Assembly: GCF_003144095.1 (NCBI RefSeq)
Contig: NZ_NSKH01000018.1
Span: 42,749-106,748, forward strand
Direction: 5' to 3'
Length of the DNA: 64,000 nucleotides
Origin: Streptomyces sp. ICBB 8177
Lineage (GTDB): Bacteria; Actinomycetota; Actinomycetes; Streptomycetales; Streptomycetaceae
This document shows, piece by piece, positions 48,193-59,910 of the stretch; position 1 is the first letter of the stretch, and each line of letters starts with the position of its first letter. The notes under the pieces are model-generated. The model did not search any database and was not told where the DNA came from. It saw only the letters and a program-made list of their open reading frames with translations. The translations under genes were made by a program, and so were the position numbers.

Positions 48193-48798
48193 TCAGCGGG
48201 CCAGTATCAGGCTCATCGCCTCGGCCCGGGTGGCCGCGTGCCGCAGCTGGCCGCGCACCGCCGAGGTGGTGGTCTTGGCACCGGGCTTGCGGATGCCGCG
48301 CATCGACATGCACATGTGCTCGCACTCCACCACGACGATCACGCCGCGCGGCTCCAGGATCTCCATCAGGGAGTCGGCGATCTGCGTGGTGAGCCGCTCC
48401 TGCACCTGCGGGCGGCGGGCGTAGACGTCCACCAGCCGGGCCAGCTTGGACAGGCCGGTGATCTTGCCGGAGGTCGCCGGGATGTAGCCGATGTGCGCCA
48501 CGCCGTGGAACGGCACGAGGTGGTGCTCGCAGGTGGAGTACACCTCGATGTCCTTCACCAGCACCATCTCGTCGTGCCCGAGGTCGAACGTGGTGGTCAG
48601 CACGTCCTCGGGGGACTGCCACAGGCCCGCGAAGATCTCCTTGTAGGCGCGGGCCACCCGGGCGGGGGTGTCGCGCAGGCCCTCGCGGTCGGGGTCCTCG
48701 CCCACCGCGATGAGCAGTTCCCGGACCGCGTTCTCGGCCCGCTTCTCGTCGAACTCGCCGGCAGGGCCGACGCCGTCCAGCGTCACCGGGTCGGTCAT
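48193..48798 (-). CDS. folE: GTP cyclohydrolase I
   Basis: FolE makes dihydroneopterin triphosphate from GTP, the entry to folate. The 201-residue protein shows the zinc ligands in [14 protein letters not shown] and [13 protein letters not shown], and [25 protein letters not shown] 48798 is preceded by GGAACGAGG. It lies 114 bp after ftsH on the same strand; the rest of the folate genes follow beyond the esterase/synthase pair. Confidence 0.97.
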   Translation of the reverse strand: MTDPVTLDGVGPAGEFDEKRAENAVRELLIAVGEDPDREGLRDTPARVARAYKEIFAGLWQSPEDVLTTTFDLGHDEMVLVKDIEVYSTCEHHLVPFHGVAHIGYIPATSGKITGLSKLARLVDVYARRPQVQERLTTQIADSLMEILEPRGVIVVVECEHMCMSMRGIRKPGAKTTTSAVRGQLRHAATRAEAMSLILAR

Positions 48799-48912
48799 AT
48801 GAGCCTCGTTCCTTTACAGCGTGCGCGCGCACGTGCGAAAAGCCGCGCCCCCCAGGCTAGAACCCTGGGGGGCACGGCGTTCATTCCGGGGGCGGACCAG
48901 GCCGCCCGGGCG

Positions 48913-50982
<2,070 letters not shown>

Positions 50983-51229
50983 CCATGCGGGGCGGCGACG
51001 CCCCGTCCCTCCTGCCACAGTGAGAGCACCACGGCCACTTTCCGGCCGCCGTGCGCTAGCTAGGTGTATGACCCGACCTTCGGACGGTACCTCAGCATTG
51101 TCACTCCAAGCTGCCGAGGACCGTTAACAAACCCCTCTTCCCTTGCTCCAACGGCGAGAAACCGCGTTCGGTTCCATCAGGGGCATCCGAATGGCGGCCC
51201 GCCGTTCGACCTGCGGCGTCAGCCGCTTG

Positions 51230-51784
51230 TCAGCCGCCGTAGACGTGCGGAGCGAGGGTGCCGACGAACGGGAGGTTGCGGTACTTCTCCGCGTAGTCCA
51301 GGCCGTAGCCGACGACGAACTCGTTGGGGATGTCGTAGCCGACGTACTTCACGTCGATGGCGACCTTGGCCGCCTCCGGCTTGCGCAGCAGGGTGCAGAC
51401 CTGGAGCGAGGCCGGGCCGCGGGAGCTGAGGTTGGACAGCAGCCAGGACAGCGTCAGGCCGGAGTCGATGATGTCCTCGACGATCAGGACGTCGCGGCCC
51501 GCGATGTCGGTGTCCAGGTCCTTGAGGATGCGGACCACGCCGGAGGACTTGGTGCCCGCCCCGTACGAGGAGACCGCCATCCAGTCCATGGTCACCGGGG
51601 TGGACAGCGCCCGGGCCAGGTCCGCCATCACCATGACGGCGCCCTTGAGGACACCGACGATCAGCAGGTCCTTGCCCTGGTAGTCCCGGTCGATCTCAGC
51701 CGCCAGCTCGGCGAGCTTGGCATCGATCTCTTCCTTGCTGATGAGCACCTTCTCCAGGTCGGTGCCCATGTCCTTCTCGTTCAC
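51230..51784 (-). CDS. hpt: Hypoxanthine phosphoribosyltransferase
   Basis: Hpt salvages hypoxanthine and guanine to IMP and GMP. The 184 residues include [30 protein letters not shown], the PRPP loop [18 protein letters not shown] and [21 protein letters not shown] 51784 is selected for GGAAG upstream; an in-frame ATG at 51769 would remove five residues. The tilS-hpt-ftsH order is conserved in many Gram-positive bacteria; here 45 bp separate tilS and hpt. Confidence 0.95.
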   Translation of the reverse strand: MNEKDMGTDLEKVLISKEEIDAKLAELAAEIDRDYQGKDLLIVGVLKGAVMVMADLARALSTPVTMDWMAVSSYGAGTKSSGVVRILKDLDTDIAGRDVLIVEDIIDSGLTLSWLLSNLSSRGPASLQVCTLLRKPEAAKVAIDVKYVGYDIPNEFVVGYGLDYAEKYRNLPFVGTLAPHVYGG

Positions 51785-51829
51785 CCGCGCTACTTCCTGC
51801 AAGGCCTGCCGGCTCGGAACGTCGATCAG

Positions 51830-53071
51830 TCATTCGGCTGCGGTTGCGCGCCGGAAGACCAGTCTGCCATCCGACCGGCGGGCCTCGACGCCCCCGGGCA
51901 GGTTGATGGGGCCCTGACCACGCCAGTCGGTGACCAGGCGGTCGGTTTCCTCCACGTGCCGTGCGAACAGCGATCCGGCGGGACTGCCCGCGCCCACCGC
52001 GGCCGACCGCAGCACCCGGCGGCGCACCGCGGCGGGCAGTAGGGCCAGCCGGTCGACGGCGAGCGCGCCGTCCGGGTCGCCGTCGACCGCCGCGTCCCGT
52101 CCGGCGCAGGCGGCCCACTGGTCGAGGGCGTCGGCGTCGTCGCGGAAGAGCTGGGCGGTGCGGGCCAGCGAGGCGACCACCCCGCGGCCGAGCGACTTCT
52201 CCAGCACCGGCAGCGCCTCGTGCCGCACCCGGGCCCGGGTGTAGGCGGGGTCGGCGTTGTGCGGGTCCTCCCACACGTCGATGCCCTGCGCCAGGCAGGC
52301 CTTGCGGGTGGTGTCGCGGTCCAGCAGCAGGAAGGGGCGCCGGTAGCGTCCGCCGGGCCCGGAGACGGCGGCCATGCCGGACAGTGAGCGGGTTCCGGAG
52401 CCGCGGGCGAGGCCGAGGAGAACGGTTTCCGCCTGGTCGTCCCGGGTGTGGCCGAGCAGGACCGCGGTCGCGCCCAGGTCGCGGGCGGTGCGCTCCAGCG
52501 CCGCGTAGCGGGCGTCGCGGGCGGCGGCCTCGGGACCGCCCTGGCGGCCGACGGTGACGCCGACCGCCTCGACCGGGTCGAGGCCCAGGTCGCGCAGGCG
52601 GGCGGCGACGTCCAGCGCGCGGGCGGCGGAGCCCGCCTGTAGGCCGTGGTCGATGGTGACGGCGCCGGCCCGTACGCCCAGTTTGCGGGCCTCGAAGGCG
52701 AGGGCGGAGGCGAGCGCCATGGAGTCGGCGCCTCCGCTGCATGCGGCGAGGACGAGGGGGACGGGCCGCGGATCGCGGCGCAGCGCGTCGGGGACGCCGG
52801 AGCGGTCGAGGGCGGCGGCCTGGCGGACGGCGGAAGCGGCGGACGCACCGGCGCGCAGGGCGCTCTCGCGGCGCCCGCCGGGCAGTCCCGCGCCCCGGAC
52901 CGGCTGGACGGGGCCGCCGCAGGGAACGGTGTCGGGGGTGGTGCGGGGCCGGCCGGCCGCGGTGGCGGCGGTGTCGGCGGCCAGGTCTTCGGTGAGCGCG
53001 TCGTGCAGTACGTCGTGCAGTACGCGGCGGACCGCCAGGCGTATCGCGGCGACCGCGGGGTGGGGACCCAT
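51830..53071 (-). CDS. tilS: tRNA(Ile)-lysidine synthetase
   Basis: TilS modifies C34 of the tRNA-Ile that reads AUA. The ATP-pyrophosphatase loop SGGADS is at residues 112-117, followed by [36 protein letters not shown] and [20 protein letters not shown]. At 413 residues it is longer than usual because about 65 Pro/Ala/Arg-rich residues (roughly 38-103) separate the first helix from the P-loop. ATG 53071 follows AGGAGGG. Confidence 0.93.
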   Translation of the reverse strand: MGPHPAVAAIRLAVRRVLHDVLHDALTEDLAADTAATAAGRPRTTPDTVPCGGPVQPVRGAGLPGGRRESALRAGASAASAVRQAAALDRSGVPDALRRDPRPVPLVLAACSGGADSMALASALAFEARKLGVRAGAVTIDHGLQAGSAARALDVAARLRDLGLDPVEAVGVTVGRQGGPEAAARDARYAALERTARDLGATAVLLGHTRDDQAETVLLGLARGSGTRSLSGMAAVSGPGGRYRRPFLLLDRDTTRKACLAQGIDVWEDPHNADPAYTRARVRHEALPVLEKSLGRGVVASLARTAQLFRDDADALDQWAACAGRDAAVDGDPDGALAVDRLALLPAAVRRRVLRSAAVGAGSPAGSLFARHVEETDRLVTDWRGQGPINLPGGVEARRSDGRLVFRRATAAE

Positions 53072-53243
53072 GTCCAAATCCCTCCTGGAGACCCAGTTCC
53101 TCCACGGGGACGAGCGGGGAGGCGATAGGGTGCAATGACGGAGCGTAGCTAGATGGTGACAGATGTCAGCCTGTACCCGAGCATCGCACGCCTACCCATC
53201 GGCCATGGTCCCTCGGACGGGTGAAAGCTGGGGCGCTCCGGGC

Positions 53244-54437
53244 TCACGCGTCCCCGTGCCGGTGCACCCTCGCGATCCAGTCCGCCGGTTTGGCGATCTC
53301 CGCCTTGGTCGGAAGGGTGTTGGGCGAGGTCCACACGCGGTTGAAGCCGTCCATGCCGACCTCGTCGACGACCGCGCGCACGAAGCGCTCGCCGTCGCGG
53401 TACTGGCGCAGCTTGGCGTCGAGGCCGAGCAGCTTGCGCAGCGCCTGGTCGAGGCGGCCCGCGCCGGAGGCCCGGCGCTTGGAGAACTTCTCCCGGATCT
53501 CGGCGACCGAGGGCACGACCGCGGGGCCGACCCCGTCCATCACGTAGTCGGCGTGGCCCTCCAGCAGCGACATCACGGCGGTCAGCCGGGCGAGGATCTC
53601 GCGCTGGGCCGGGGTCTGGACGATCTCCAGCATGCTCAGGTTCTCGCGGCCCTCGCCGCCCTCGCCGTCCTCCTCGGGCCGGGAGCCGCCGACCACCGAC
53701 TGGGCGGCCTGCCGTACGCGTTCGAGCAGGGTGGCCGGGTCGATGTCGGTCTGGGCCAGGAACTCCTGGATCTCCGCCTCGATGTGGTCGCGCAGCCACG
53801 GCACGGCGGTGAACTGGGTGCGGTGGGTCTCCTCGTGCAGGCACACCCACAGCCTGAAGTCGTGCGGGTCGACGTCGAGTTCGCGTTCGACGTGCACGAT
53901 GTTCGGCGCGACCAGCAGCAGGCGTCCGGTGCGGCGCTCGCCGGGTCCCGGGGTGGCGGGTCCCGCGGGCAGGTCGCGGGTGGCCGGGGCGAACGTCTCG
54001 TACTGCCCGAGCACCCGGGAGGACATGAACGACAGCAGGGCGCCCACCTCGACGCCGGTGACCTTGCCGCCGACGGTGCTGAGCACGGCGCCGCCCGGCA
54101 GCACGGAGCGGCGGGCGGCCATCTTCTCCAGCAGCGGCTTGAGGATCTCGCGGAACCCGGCGATGTTGGCCTTGATCCAGCCCGCCCGGTCCACCACCAG
54201 CACGGGCGTCCCGTTGTCCGCCGCGCCGTCCTCGGCCGGCTCGCCGGGGCCGTACATCCTGGTGAAGGCGCGGACGTGTTCCTCGGAGGACTTGGCGTGC
54301 GCGCGCAGTTCGGTCACCACCGCGCGGGCCTCCTCGCGGCTGACCTCCGGGCCGGGCCGCGCGAGCCGGGTGGCGGTCGCCACCGCGAGGTTCCAGTCGA
54401 CCATCCCAGGAGATGCGGACCCACCGATGCTCGTCAT
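53244..54437 (-). CDS. Zinc-dependent metalloprotease (DUF2342 family)
   Basis: A 397-residue protein with the zinc motif HEETH at 201-205 in LHEETHRTQF, preceded by RELDVDPHDFRLWVC and followed by LRDHIEAEIQEFLAQTDID. This matches the actinobacterial DUF2342 family, sometimes labelled as associated with coenzyme F420 biosynthesis, though its substrate is unknown. No signal peptide is seen. It stands between dacB (90 bp upstream) and tilS (172 bp downstream), all leftward; this neighbourhood is conserved in Streptomyces as far as I recall. Confidence 0.87.
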   Translation of the reverse strand: MTSIGGSASPGMVDWNLAVATATRLARPGPEVSREEARAVVTELRAHAKSSEEHVRAFTRMYGPGEPAEDGAADNGTPVLVVDRAGWIKANIAGFREILKPLLEKMAARRSVLPGGAVLSTVGGKVTGVEVGALLSFMSSRVLGQYETFAPATRDLPAGPATPGPGERRTGRLLLVAPNIVHVERELDVDPHDFRLWVCLHEETHRTQFTAVPWLRDHIEAEIQEFLAQTDIDPATLLERVRQAAQSVVGGSRPEEDGEGGEGRENLSMLEIVQTPAQREILARLTAVMSLLEGHADYVMDGVGPAVVPSVAEIREKFSKRRASGAGRLDQALRKLLGLDAKLRQYRDGERFVRAVVDEVGMDGFNRVWTSPNTLPTKAEIAKPADWIARVHRHGDA

Positions 54438-54527
54438 GGCTTCACCGTACGTGCAGTGGCGCGCGTTTGGACGGCCCGGCGCCGGTTTCAGGGTTTTCCC
54501 GGGGTACGGACGCGGGCCGGGGCGTCC

Positions 54528-56036
54528 CTAGCGGCAGCCGCAGCCGGCGACCGCCGAGGCGAGCCGGTCCAGCGCGCCCTGGGCGGCGTCCGGGTCGGTG
54601 GTGCCGGAGGTCATGAAGGCGAAGACCAGCAGCCGTCCATCGCCGTCCACCACGGTGCCGGCGAGGGTGTTGACGCCGGTGAGGGTGCCGGTCTTGGCGC
54701 GCACCAGGCCGGCCGCGGAGGAGGGCGGGCCGCCGGCCGCGGCGGTGTCGCCCTCGCCGGACTGGAAGCGGTCGGCCAGCGTGCCGGTGAACCCGGCGAC
54801 CGGCAGACCGCTCAGGACGGAGCGCAGTTCGGGGTGGGCCGGGCTCGCGGAGTCGAGCAGCAGGTGGGCGAGGAGGTCGGGGGTGAGCCGGTCGTCGCGG
54901 TCCAGGCCGCTGCCGTCGTCGAACACGGTGCCGGCCAGCGGCATGCGCAGCCGGGTCAGCTGCTCGCGGATCGCCTGCGCTCCCCCGGTGAAGCTGACGG
55001 GGGTCCCGGTGCCGAGGGCGGCCTGACGGGCGAGCGCCTCGGCGATGTCGTTGTCGCTGTTGGTCAGCATGCGTTCGACCAGCGCGGACAGCGGCATCGA
55101 CAGCACCTGCGCGAGCGGCGCGTGCGTCCCGGCGGGTGCGGAGCCCGGCTTCACCTGGCCGCGGACGGTGATCCCGTCGCGTCCCAGCAGCGTCGCGAAG
55201 GTCCGCGCGGCGGAGGCGGCGGGGTCGGCCTGGCGGGGGGCGTCCTCGGTGGAGGCCGGGTCGGTCCTGCCCTCGTCGGCCATCAGCGCGGTGACCGGGG
55301 CGATGTTGTCGTTGACACCGATGGGGTGCAGGAGCGGGCCGGTGTAGAGCGAGGTGTCGTAGGTGAGCGTGACCTCGGTGGTGCGGCGGGCCCGCAGCGC
55401 CTTGGCGGTGTCGGCGGCGAGGGTGACGAGGGAGGCCGGGGTGGCGTCGGGGTCGGCGCCTGCCGGGGTGGGGCTCGCGGTCAGCGTGGGGTCGCCGCCG
55501 CCGACCAGCACGATCGCGCCGGGTCCCGCGCCGGGCAGCACGCGGGTGGCGATGCGGTGGCCGGGGCCGAGGGCCTCCAGGGCGGCGGTGGCGGTGGCGA
55601 TCTTGGTGGTGGAGGCGGGGGCGGACGCCGTGTCCTGGTCGTGCCCGTACAGCAGGCGTCCGGTGCCCGCGTCGAGGACGGCGCCGGTGCGGGTGCCGCC
55701 GAGGGCGGGGTCGTCGAAGAGCGGGCCTGTCGCGTCGGCCAGGCCCTGCGTGGTGGGCGCGGGGACGTCGGGGCCGGCGGGCGCCGGTCCGGCCGACGTG
55801 GTCCCGGCGTCGAGGCCGGTGAGCACCGGTGGGGCGGCGGCGGAGGGCAGGGCGAGTCCCGGCGGCGGGCCGGGGCGGCGTATGCCGTCGCGGCGGTCGG
55901 CGGCGCGGCGCTCGGCGGTGCGCTGGCCCGACTGCCAGGGGCCCGCGGCGGCGACCGACGCGAGCGCCACCGCCAGACCCGCCCCGGCCGCGGTCACCAC
56001 GAGCCTGCGGACCGCCGTGGCCTCGGTCTTCTCCAC
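54528..56036 (-). CDS. dacB: D-alanyl-D-alanine carboxypeptidase/endopeptidase (peptidase S13)
   Basis: A class C penicillin-binding protein that trims or opens cell-wall cross-links. In 502 residues: an N-terminal membrane helix/signal (LVVTAAGAGLAVALASVAAA), a Pro/Ala-rich spacer, the catalytic SxxK as S142-T-T-K145, SDN in LTNSDNDIAEAL and KTG in RAKTGTLTGV. GTG 56036 is chosen for AAAGGGG upstream. It faces ppa across a 91-bp divergent region. The final residues CGCR hold two cysteines, unusual for a secreted protein of this kind. Confidence 0.93.
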   Translation of the reverse strand: MEKTEATAVRRLVVTAAGAGLAVALASVAAAGPWQSGQRTAERRAADRRDGIRRPGPPPGLALPSAAAPPVLTGLDAGTTSAGPAPAGPDVPAPTTQGLADATGPLFDDPALGGTRTGAVLDAGTGRLLYGHDQDTASAPASTTKIATATAALEALGPGHRIATRVLPGAGPGAIVLVGGGDPTLTASPTPAGADPDATPASLVTLAADTAKALRARRTTEVTLTYDTSLYTGPLLHPIGVNDNIAPVTALMADEGRTDPASTEDAPRQADPAASAARTFATLLGRDGITVRGQVKPGSAPAGTHAPLAQVLSMPLSALVERMLTNSDNDIAEALARQAALGTGTPVSFTGGAQAIREQLTRLRMPLAGTVFDDGSGLDRDDRLTPDLLAHLLLDSASPAHPELRSVLSGLPVAGFTGTLADRFQSGEGDTAAAGGPPSSAAGLVRAKTGTLTGVNTLAGTVVDGDGRLLVFAFMTSGTTDPDAAQGALDRLASAVAGCGCR

Positions 56037-56127
56037 CCCGACCAGCCCCTTTCGCCAGCACACACCTGCGTGAGGGACACTTAATCACCCGAAGTATGTG
56101 CTGATCATCGCTGTCGATGGAGGAGTC

Positions 56128-56619
56128 TTGGAGTTCGACGTCACGATCGAGATCCCGAAGGGTTCGCGCAACAAGTACGAGGTGGACCACGAGACCGGTC
56201 GTATCCGCCTGGACCGCAGGCTCTTCACGTCCACCAGCTACCCGGCCGACTACGGCTTCGTGGAGAACACGCTGGGTGAGGACGGGGACCCGCTGGACGC
56301 GCTGGTCCTGCTGGACGAGCCGACGTTCCCGGGCTGCCTGATCAAGTGCCGTGCCATCGGCATGTTCCGGATGACCGACGAGGCGGGCGGCGACGACAAG
56401 CTGCTGTGCGTCCCGGCCTCCGACCCGCGTATGGAGCACCTGCGCGACATCCACCACGTCAGCGAGTTCGACCGCCTGGAGATCCAGCACTTCTTCGAGG
56501 TCTACAAGGACCTGGAGCCGGGCAAGTCGGTCGAGGGTGCCGACTGGGTGGGCCGTGCCGAGGCCGAGGCCGAGGTGGAGGCGTCCATAAAGCGTCTCGA
56601 GGCGGCGGGCGGCCACTGA
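56128..56619 (+). CDS. ppa: Inorganic pyrophosphatase
   Basis: Ppa hydrolyses pyrophosphate and pulls biosynthetic reactions forward. The 163-residue family I enzyme begins [23 protein letters not shown] and has the metal-binding acidic residues in [16 protein letters not shown] and ADYGFVENT. The start is the rare TTG at 56128: GGAGGAG (56119-56125) is just upstream and the next residues match the known N-terminus, while the ATG-type frame start at 56098 does not fit the family. Confidence 0.96.
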   Translation: MEFDVTIEIPKGSRNKYEVDHETGRIRLDRRLFTSTSYPADYGFVENTLGEDGDPLDALVLLDEPTFPGCLIKCRAIGMFRMTDEAGGDDKLLCVPASDPRMEHLRDIHHVSEFDRLEIQHFFEVYKDLEPGKSVEGADWVGRAEAEAEVEASIKRLEAAGGH

Positions 56620-56658
56620 GCCGTGCGCCCCGGTGGCGTGACGCCCCGAGGTGACGAC

Positions 56659-56691
56659 GAGGACCCCGGACCAATGCGGTCCGGGGTCCTC
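56659..56691. terminator. Bidirectional terminator between ppa and the ThrE-like gene
   Basis: A perfect 14-bp stem (56659-56672 with 56678-56691) with loop AATGC lies between these convergent genes. Confidence 0.88.
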
Positions 56692-56722
56692 GCGTTCGGG
56701 CGCTTCGTCGCGGCCGTACGGG

Positions 56723-58402
56723 TCAGAAGCCGCGGGTGCGCTTGGCCGCGCGGCGGGCCTGGCCGCCGATCGGGACCTTGACCATCATCCGCAGCAGCTC
56801 GCCGCCGAGGTTGACGCCGATGGCGATGGCCAGCGCCAGGGCGACCGCCTTGGCCAGCGAGGCGACGCCGAGGTCCTGGCGGCCCTGGGTGAAGGCGAGC
56901 AGCCCGAAGTAGGTCGCGCTGCCCGGCAGCAACGGGCCGATGGCGGCGGTGACGTAGGGCAGGGCCGAGGCGTGCTCGTAGCGGGCGAGCAGTTGGCCGA
57001 AGACGCCGACCATCCCGGCGGCGACCGCGGTGGCCGCGATCGGGGAGAGCCTGGCCTGATGGGTGAGGCTGCCGTAGACGACCCAGGCGATGCCGCCGTT
57101 GAGGGTGACGACCGGCAGCACGGCGCGTTCGCACTGGAGCATCACGGCGAACGCCAGTGTCAGCACCATCGCGGCGACCAGCTGCACGATCGGGTTGTCG
57201 TAGGTGCGCAGCGCCTCTTCCGGGTTGAGTCTGACGTGCAGTTTCACGCCGACGTACAGCACGATCGTGACGCCGAAGACGATGCCGACGATCAGGTACA
57301 TGACCTCCAGCAGGCGGGCGGAGGCGGTGATGTAGAAGCCGGTCAGGCCGTCCTGGACGCCGGCGACCAGCGCGCGGCCGGGGATCAGCGCGTACAGCCC
57401 ACCGGTGATCACGGCGGAGGCCTGGAGGTGGCCGCCGCCGGGCAGGTGGGTGCCGCCGAGGTTGAGCAGGACGCCCATCAGCGCGGCGGGCATCGCGGCG
57501 GACACGAACTGGTAGAACTCCGGCAGCCCGCGGCCCGCGCACAGCCAGGCCAGCCGGTCGCCGAGCATCGCGCCGATCGCGGCGGCGGCGAAGACCGTCG
57601 GCCCGCCGCCGACCAGCTGGCTCGCGGCGCCCGCCAGGATGCCCGCGGCGGCGGTCAGCAGCCAGCCGGGGTACGGGTGCCGGTTGCGGCGGATCTCGGC
57701 GAGGGTGCGGTAGGCCTCCTCCAGGGTCACCTCGTGCGCGCTGATGTCGTCGATGAGGCGGACGACTGCGGCGAGGCGGGTGTAGTCGGTGCCCCGGCGG
57801 CGCACCGTGCGGCTGACCGTGACGGGGTCGTCGACCAGCGACGGCTGGTGGGTGACCGACAGCAGCGTGAAGGTCACCGTGGGTTCGACGCGGTCGAGCC
57901 CGTAGGCGTGGCCGACGGCGAACATCGCCGCCTCGACGTCCTCGGCGCCCTCGCCCCCGGCCAGCAGCAGTTCGCCGATGCGCAGCGTCAGGTCGAGCAC
58001 GCGGGGCACGGCGGGGCCCTCCGCCTCGGGCTTCGCCACGGCCTCCGGCGAGGGCCGCTCGGCGACCGGCATCCGCAGCATCGCCCGCATCCGGTCCTGC
58101 CAGGGCGCGTCGCTGGCCAGCCGGACCATGGGGATGCCCTCGGGCGGGGTGAAGGCGGGGAAGCGGTGCGAGCCGGTCGTGCTGCCCGAGGGCGTCCCGG
58201 GGCCGGGGGCGGCAGGGTGGGTCGTGCCCGAGGGCGGGGAGAAGGCCGAGCCCTCCGGTTCCGGCGCGGGCGGCAGCGGGACGCCGAGCGGCGGGGTGAA
58301 CGCGGAGTGCGCCTCGTCCGAGTCCGGCTTGCCGTCCTCGTTGCCGGGGTTGCCGGGGTTGCCGGGGTGGCCCGGGCCCGCGGGCCCGCCGGGGGTGGTC
58401 AT
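56723..58402 (-). CDS. Threonine/serine exporter, ThrE family
   Basis: A 559-residue membrane protein. The first 90 residues are Pro/Gly-rich with NPGNPGNPGN repeats. A cytosolic ThrE domain (about 135-250: VLDLTLRIGELLLAGGEGAEDVEAAMFAVGHAYGL) leads into ten or so membrane helices (GWLLTAAAGILAGAASQLV, AVITGGLYALIPGRALVAGVQDGLTG, LIVGIVFGVTIVLYVG and others). It fits ThrE of Corynebacterium glutamicum, which exports threonine and serine. It overlaps the dedA-like gene by 4 nt. Confidence 0.88.
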   Translation of the reverse strand: MTTPGGPAGPGHPGNPGNPGNEDGKPDSDEAHSAFTPPLGVPLPPAPEPEGSAFSPPSGTTHPAAPGPGTPSGSTTGSHRFPAFTPPEGIPMVRLASDAPWQDRMRAMLRMPVAERPSPEAVAKPEAEGPAVPRVLDLTLRIGELLLAGGEGAEDVEAAMFAVGHAYGLDRVEPTVTFTLLSVTHQPSLVDDPVTVSRTVRRRGTDYTRLAAVVRLIDDISAHEVTLEEAYRTLAEIRRNRHPYPGWLLTAAAGILAGAASQLVGGGPTVFAAAAIGAMLGDRLAWLCAGRGLPEFYQFVSAAMPAALMGVLLNLGGTHLPGGGHLQASAVITGGLYALIPGRALVAGVQDGLTGFYITASARLLEVMYLIVGIVFGVTIVLYVGVKLHVRLNPEEALRTYDNPIVQLVAAMVLTLAFAVMLQCERAVLPVVTLNGGIAWVVYGSLTHQARLSPIAATAVAAGMVGVFGQLLARYEHASALPYVTAAIGPLLPGSATYFGLLAFTQGRQDLGVASLAKAVALALAIAIGVNLGGELLRMMVKVPIGGQARRAAKRTRGF

Positions 58403-59160
58403 CGCTTGACGGCGCGGTGACGCCCGCGCTGCGGTGCGGCGGTCCCCCGGCGCGGCCCGGGCACGCCGACAGGCGGTGCGCCGGGAGTCGTGGCGGCGGA
58501 CGCGGTGGCCGTGCCGGGGGCGGTCGCGGCGGGTGCGGGGGCGCGGCGGCGGGACCTGAGGTACTCGATGCCGATCGGCACCACCGACACCAGGACGATG
58601 ACCACGAAGATGCCCTCGATGTGGTCGCGTACGAAGGCGACCTGTCCCAGGAAGTACCCGAGGACGGTGACGCCCGCGCCCCAGGCGGTGCCGCCGATCA
58701 GGTTGAAGACGAAGAACGTGCGGTAGTTCATCCGGCTGACGCCCGCGACGATCGGGGTGAAGGTGCGCACGATCGGCACGAAGCGGGCCAGCAGGATCGA
58801 CTTGGGGCCGTGGTGCTCGAAGAAGGCGTGCGCCTTCTCCACGTTCTCCTGCTTGAACAGCCGGGAGTCGGGTCTGCTGAACAGCGTGGGCCCGACCTTG
58901 CGCCCGAACAGGTACCCAGCCTGGTCGCCCAGGACGGCGGCGACCGCGATGAGCGCGCACAGCAGCCACAGCGGGGTGTGCAGGTACTTGTCGCCCGCGA
59001 CCAGCATGCCCGCGGTGAACAGCAGCGAGTCACCCGGCAGGAAGAAGCCGATCAGCAGTCCCGACTCGGCGAAGACCACGACCATGATCCCGATCGGCCC
59101 GAAGGTCTGGATGAGCTGGTCGGGGCTGAGCCACGCCGGGCCCAGGGCGAGGGTCGTCAC
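58399..59160 (-). CDS. DedA/VTT-family membrane protein (first copy)
   Basis: A 253-residue member of the DedA family, whose members flip undecaprenyl phosphate or other polyprenyl/phospholipids. Family residues are present: E and D in FAESGLLIGFFLPGDSLLF and two arginines in LLARFVPIVRTFTPIVAGVSR. An Ala/Pro-rich tail of about 45 residues follows. GTG 59160 has AGGAG at good distance. The 4-nt overlap with the ThrE-like gene implies one mRNA. A paralogue lies at 61303. Confidence 0.9.
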   Translation of the reverse strand: MTTLALGPAWLSPDQLIQTFGPIGIMVVVFAESGLLIGFFLPGDSLLFTAGMLVAGDKYLHTPLWLLCALIAVAAVLGDQAGYLFGRKVGPTLFSRPDSRLFKQENVEKAHAFFEHHGPKSILLARFVPIVRTFTPIVAGVSRMNYRTFFVFNLIGGTAWGAGVTVLGYFLGQVAFVRDHIEGIFVVIVLVSVVPIGIEYLRSRRRAPAPAATAPGTATASAATTPGAPPVGVPGPRRGTAAPQRGRHRAVKR

Positions 59161-59295
59161 GGTGGCGGGCTCCTGGTCGTGGGCTGCGGTCGGTAGGGGA
59201 CTCCCCTGACAAGTATGAACGGACGTGATCGGCGCGCCGTTCCGGTCGGCCGTCCCGGGATGCGTCACACCTGCCCCACCGGGCACGCTCTACTC

Positions 59296-59664
59296 ATGAG
59301 CATCGATGACTACGGCGGCGGCCCCGGCCCGCAGGCCGACATTCTGGTCGTGACGACGAACGACGTCCCCGGCTACCGGGTGGAGAAGGTGATCGGCGAG
59401 GTCTTCGGCCTCACGGTCCGCTCCCGGCACCTGGGCAGCCAGATCGGCGCGGGGCTGAAATCCATGATCGGCGGTGAGCTGCGCGGCCTGACCAAGACGC
59501 TGGTGCAGACCCGCAACCAGGCGATGGAACGGCTCATCGAGCAGGCGCGGGCGCGCGGCGGCAACGCGGTTTTGATGATGCGGTTCGACGTCACGGAGGC
59601 GGCCGACGTCGGCACGGAGGTCTGTGCCTACGGCACGGCAGTCGTGATCACCCGGGAGACGTGA
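59296..59664 (+). CDS. YbjQ-family (DUF74) protein
   Basis: A 122-residue protein of the pentameric YbjQ family: VVTTNDVPGYRVEKVIGEVFGLTVRSRHLG, then LKSMIGGELRGLTKTLVQTRNQAMERLIEQARARGGNAVLMMRFDV and CAYGTAVVI. The function of the family is unknown, although a heavy-metal-binding role has been suggested. A short hairpin starts three bases after its stop codon. Transcription is rightward, away from the dedA-like gene. Confidence 0.9.
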   Translation: MSIDDYGGGPGPQADILVVTTNDVPGYRVEKVIGEVFGLTVRSRHLGSQIGAGLKSMIGGELRGLTKTLVQTRNQAMERLIEQARARGGNAVLMMRFDVTEAADVGTEVCAYGTAVVITRET

Positions 59665-59666
59665 GG

Positions 59667-59683
59667 CGCCCCCTGACGGGGCG
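59667..59683 (+). terminator. Hairpin directly after the YbjQ-family gene
   Basis: A 6-bp stem (59667-59672 with 59678-59683) begins two bases past the stop and probably terminates or protects this mRNA. An inverted relative of the same sequence is found at 59797-59812. Confidence 0.6.
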
Positions 59684-59748
59684 AAGGACGGCCGCCCCGC
59701 CGCGGTGGCGGGGGCCGTCCCCGGCCCCACCGCCCGGCGGGGGGCGGT

Positions 59749-59826
59749 CGCGCAGTTCCCCGCGCCCCTTTCGGACTCAGGGAGCAGCAACCACCACGCC
59801 CCGTCAGGGGCGCGGGGAACTGCGCG
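59749..59826. repeat. Long inverted repeat of the dispersed Streptomyces type
   Basis: A perfect 21-bp inverted repeat (59749-59769 with 59806-59826) encloses 36 nt. Its core, GCGCGGGGAACTGCGCG and flank, is a sequence I know to recur between genes across many Streptomyces genomes. The whole stretch 59665-59910 is repeats and hairpins without coding character. Confidence 0.75.
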
Positions 59827-59893
59827 AGCAGCCACGACGGGGCGGCAGAGGGTCACTCGCCAGGGGGCCCACGGTCGAGCCCGGACCCTCCCC

Positions 59894-59910
59894 GCGCCCC
59901 TTCGGGGCGC
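59894..59910 (-). terminator. Hairpin after the PAP2 gene
   Basis: A 7-bp stem with a 3-nt loop (59894-59900 with 59904-59910) abuts the stop codon of the PAP2 phosphatase gene on the minus strand. Confidence 0.6.

Noticed and set aside
56098-56127. An upstream start for ppa
   Set aside because: The longer frame adds residues absent from the family and bypasses the strong GGAGGAG before TTG 56128.
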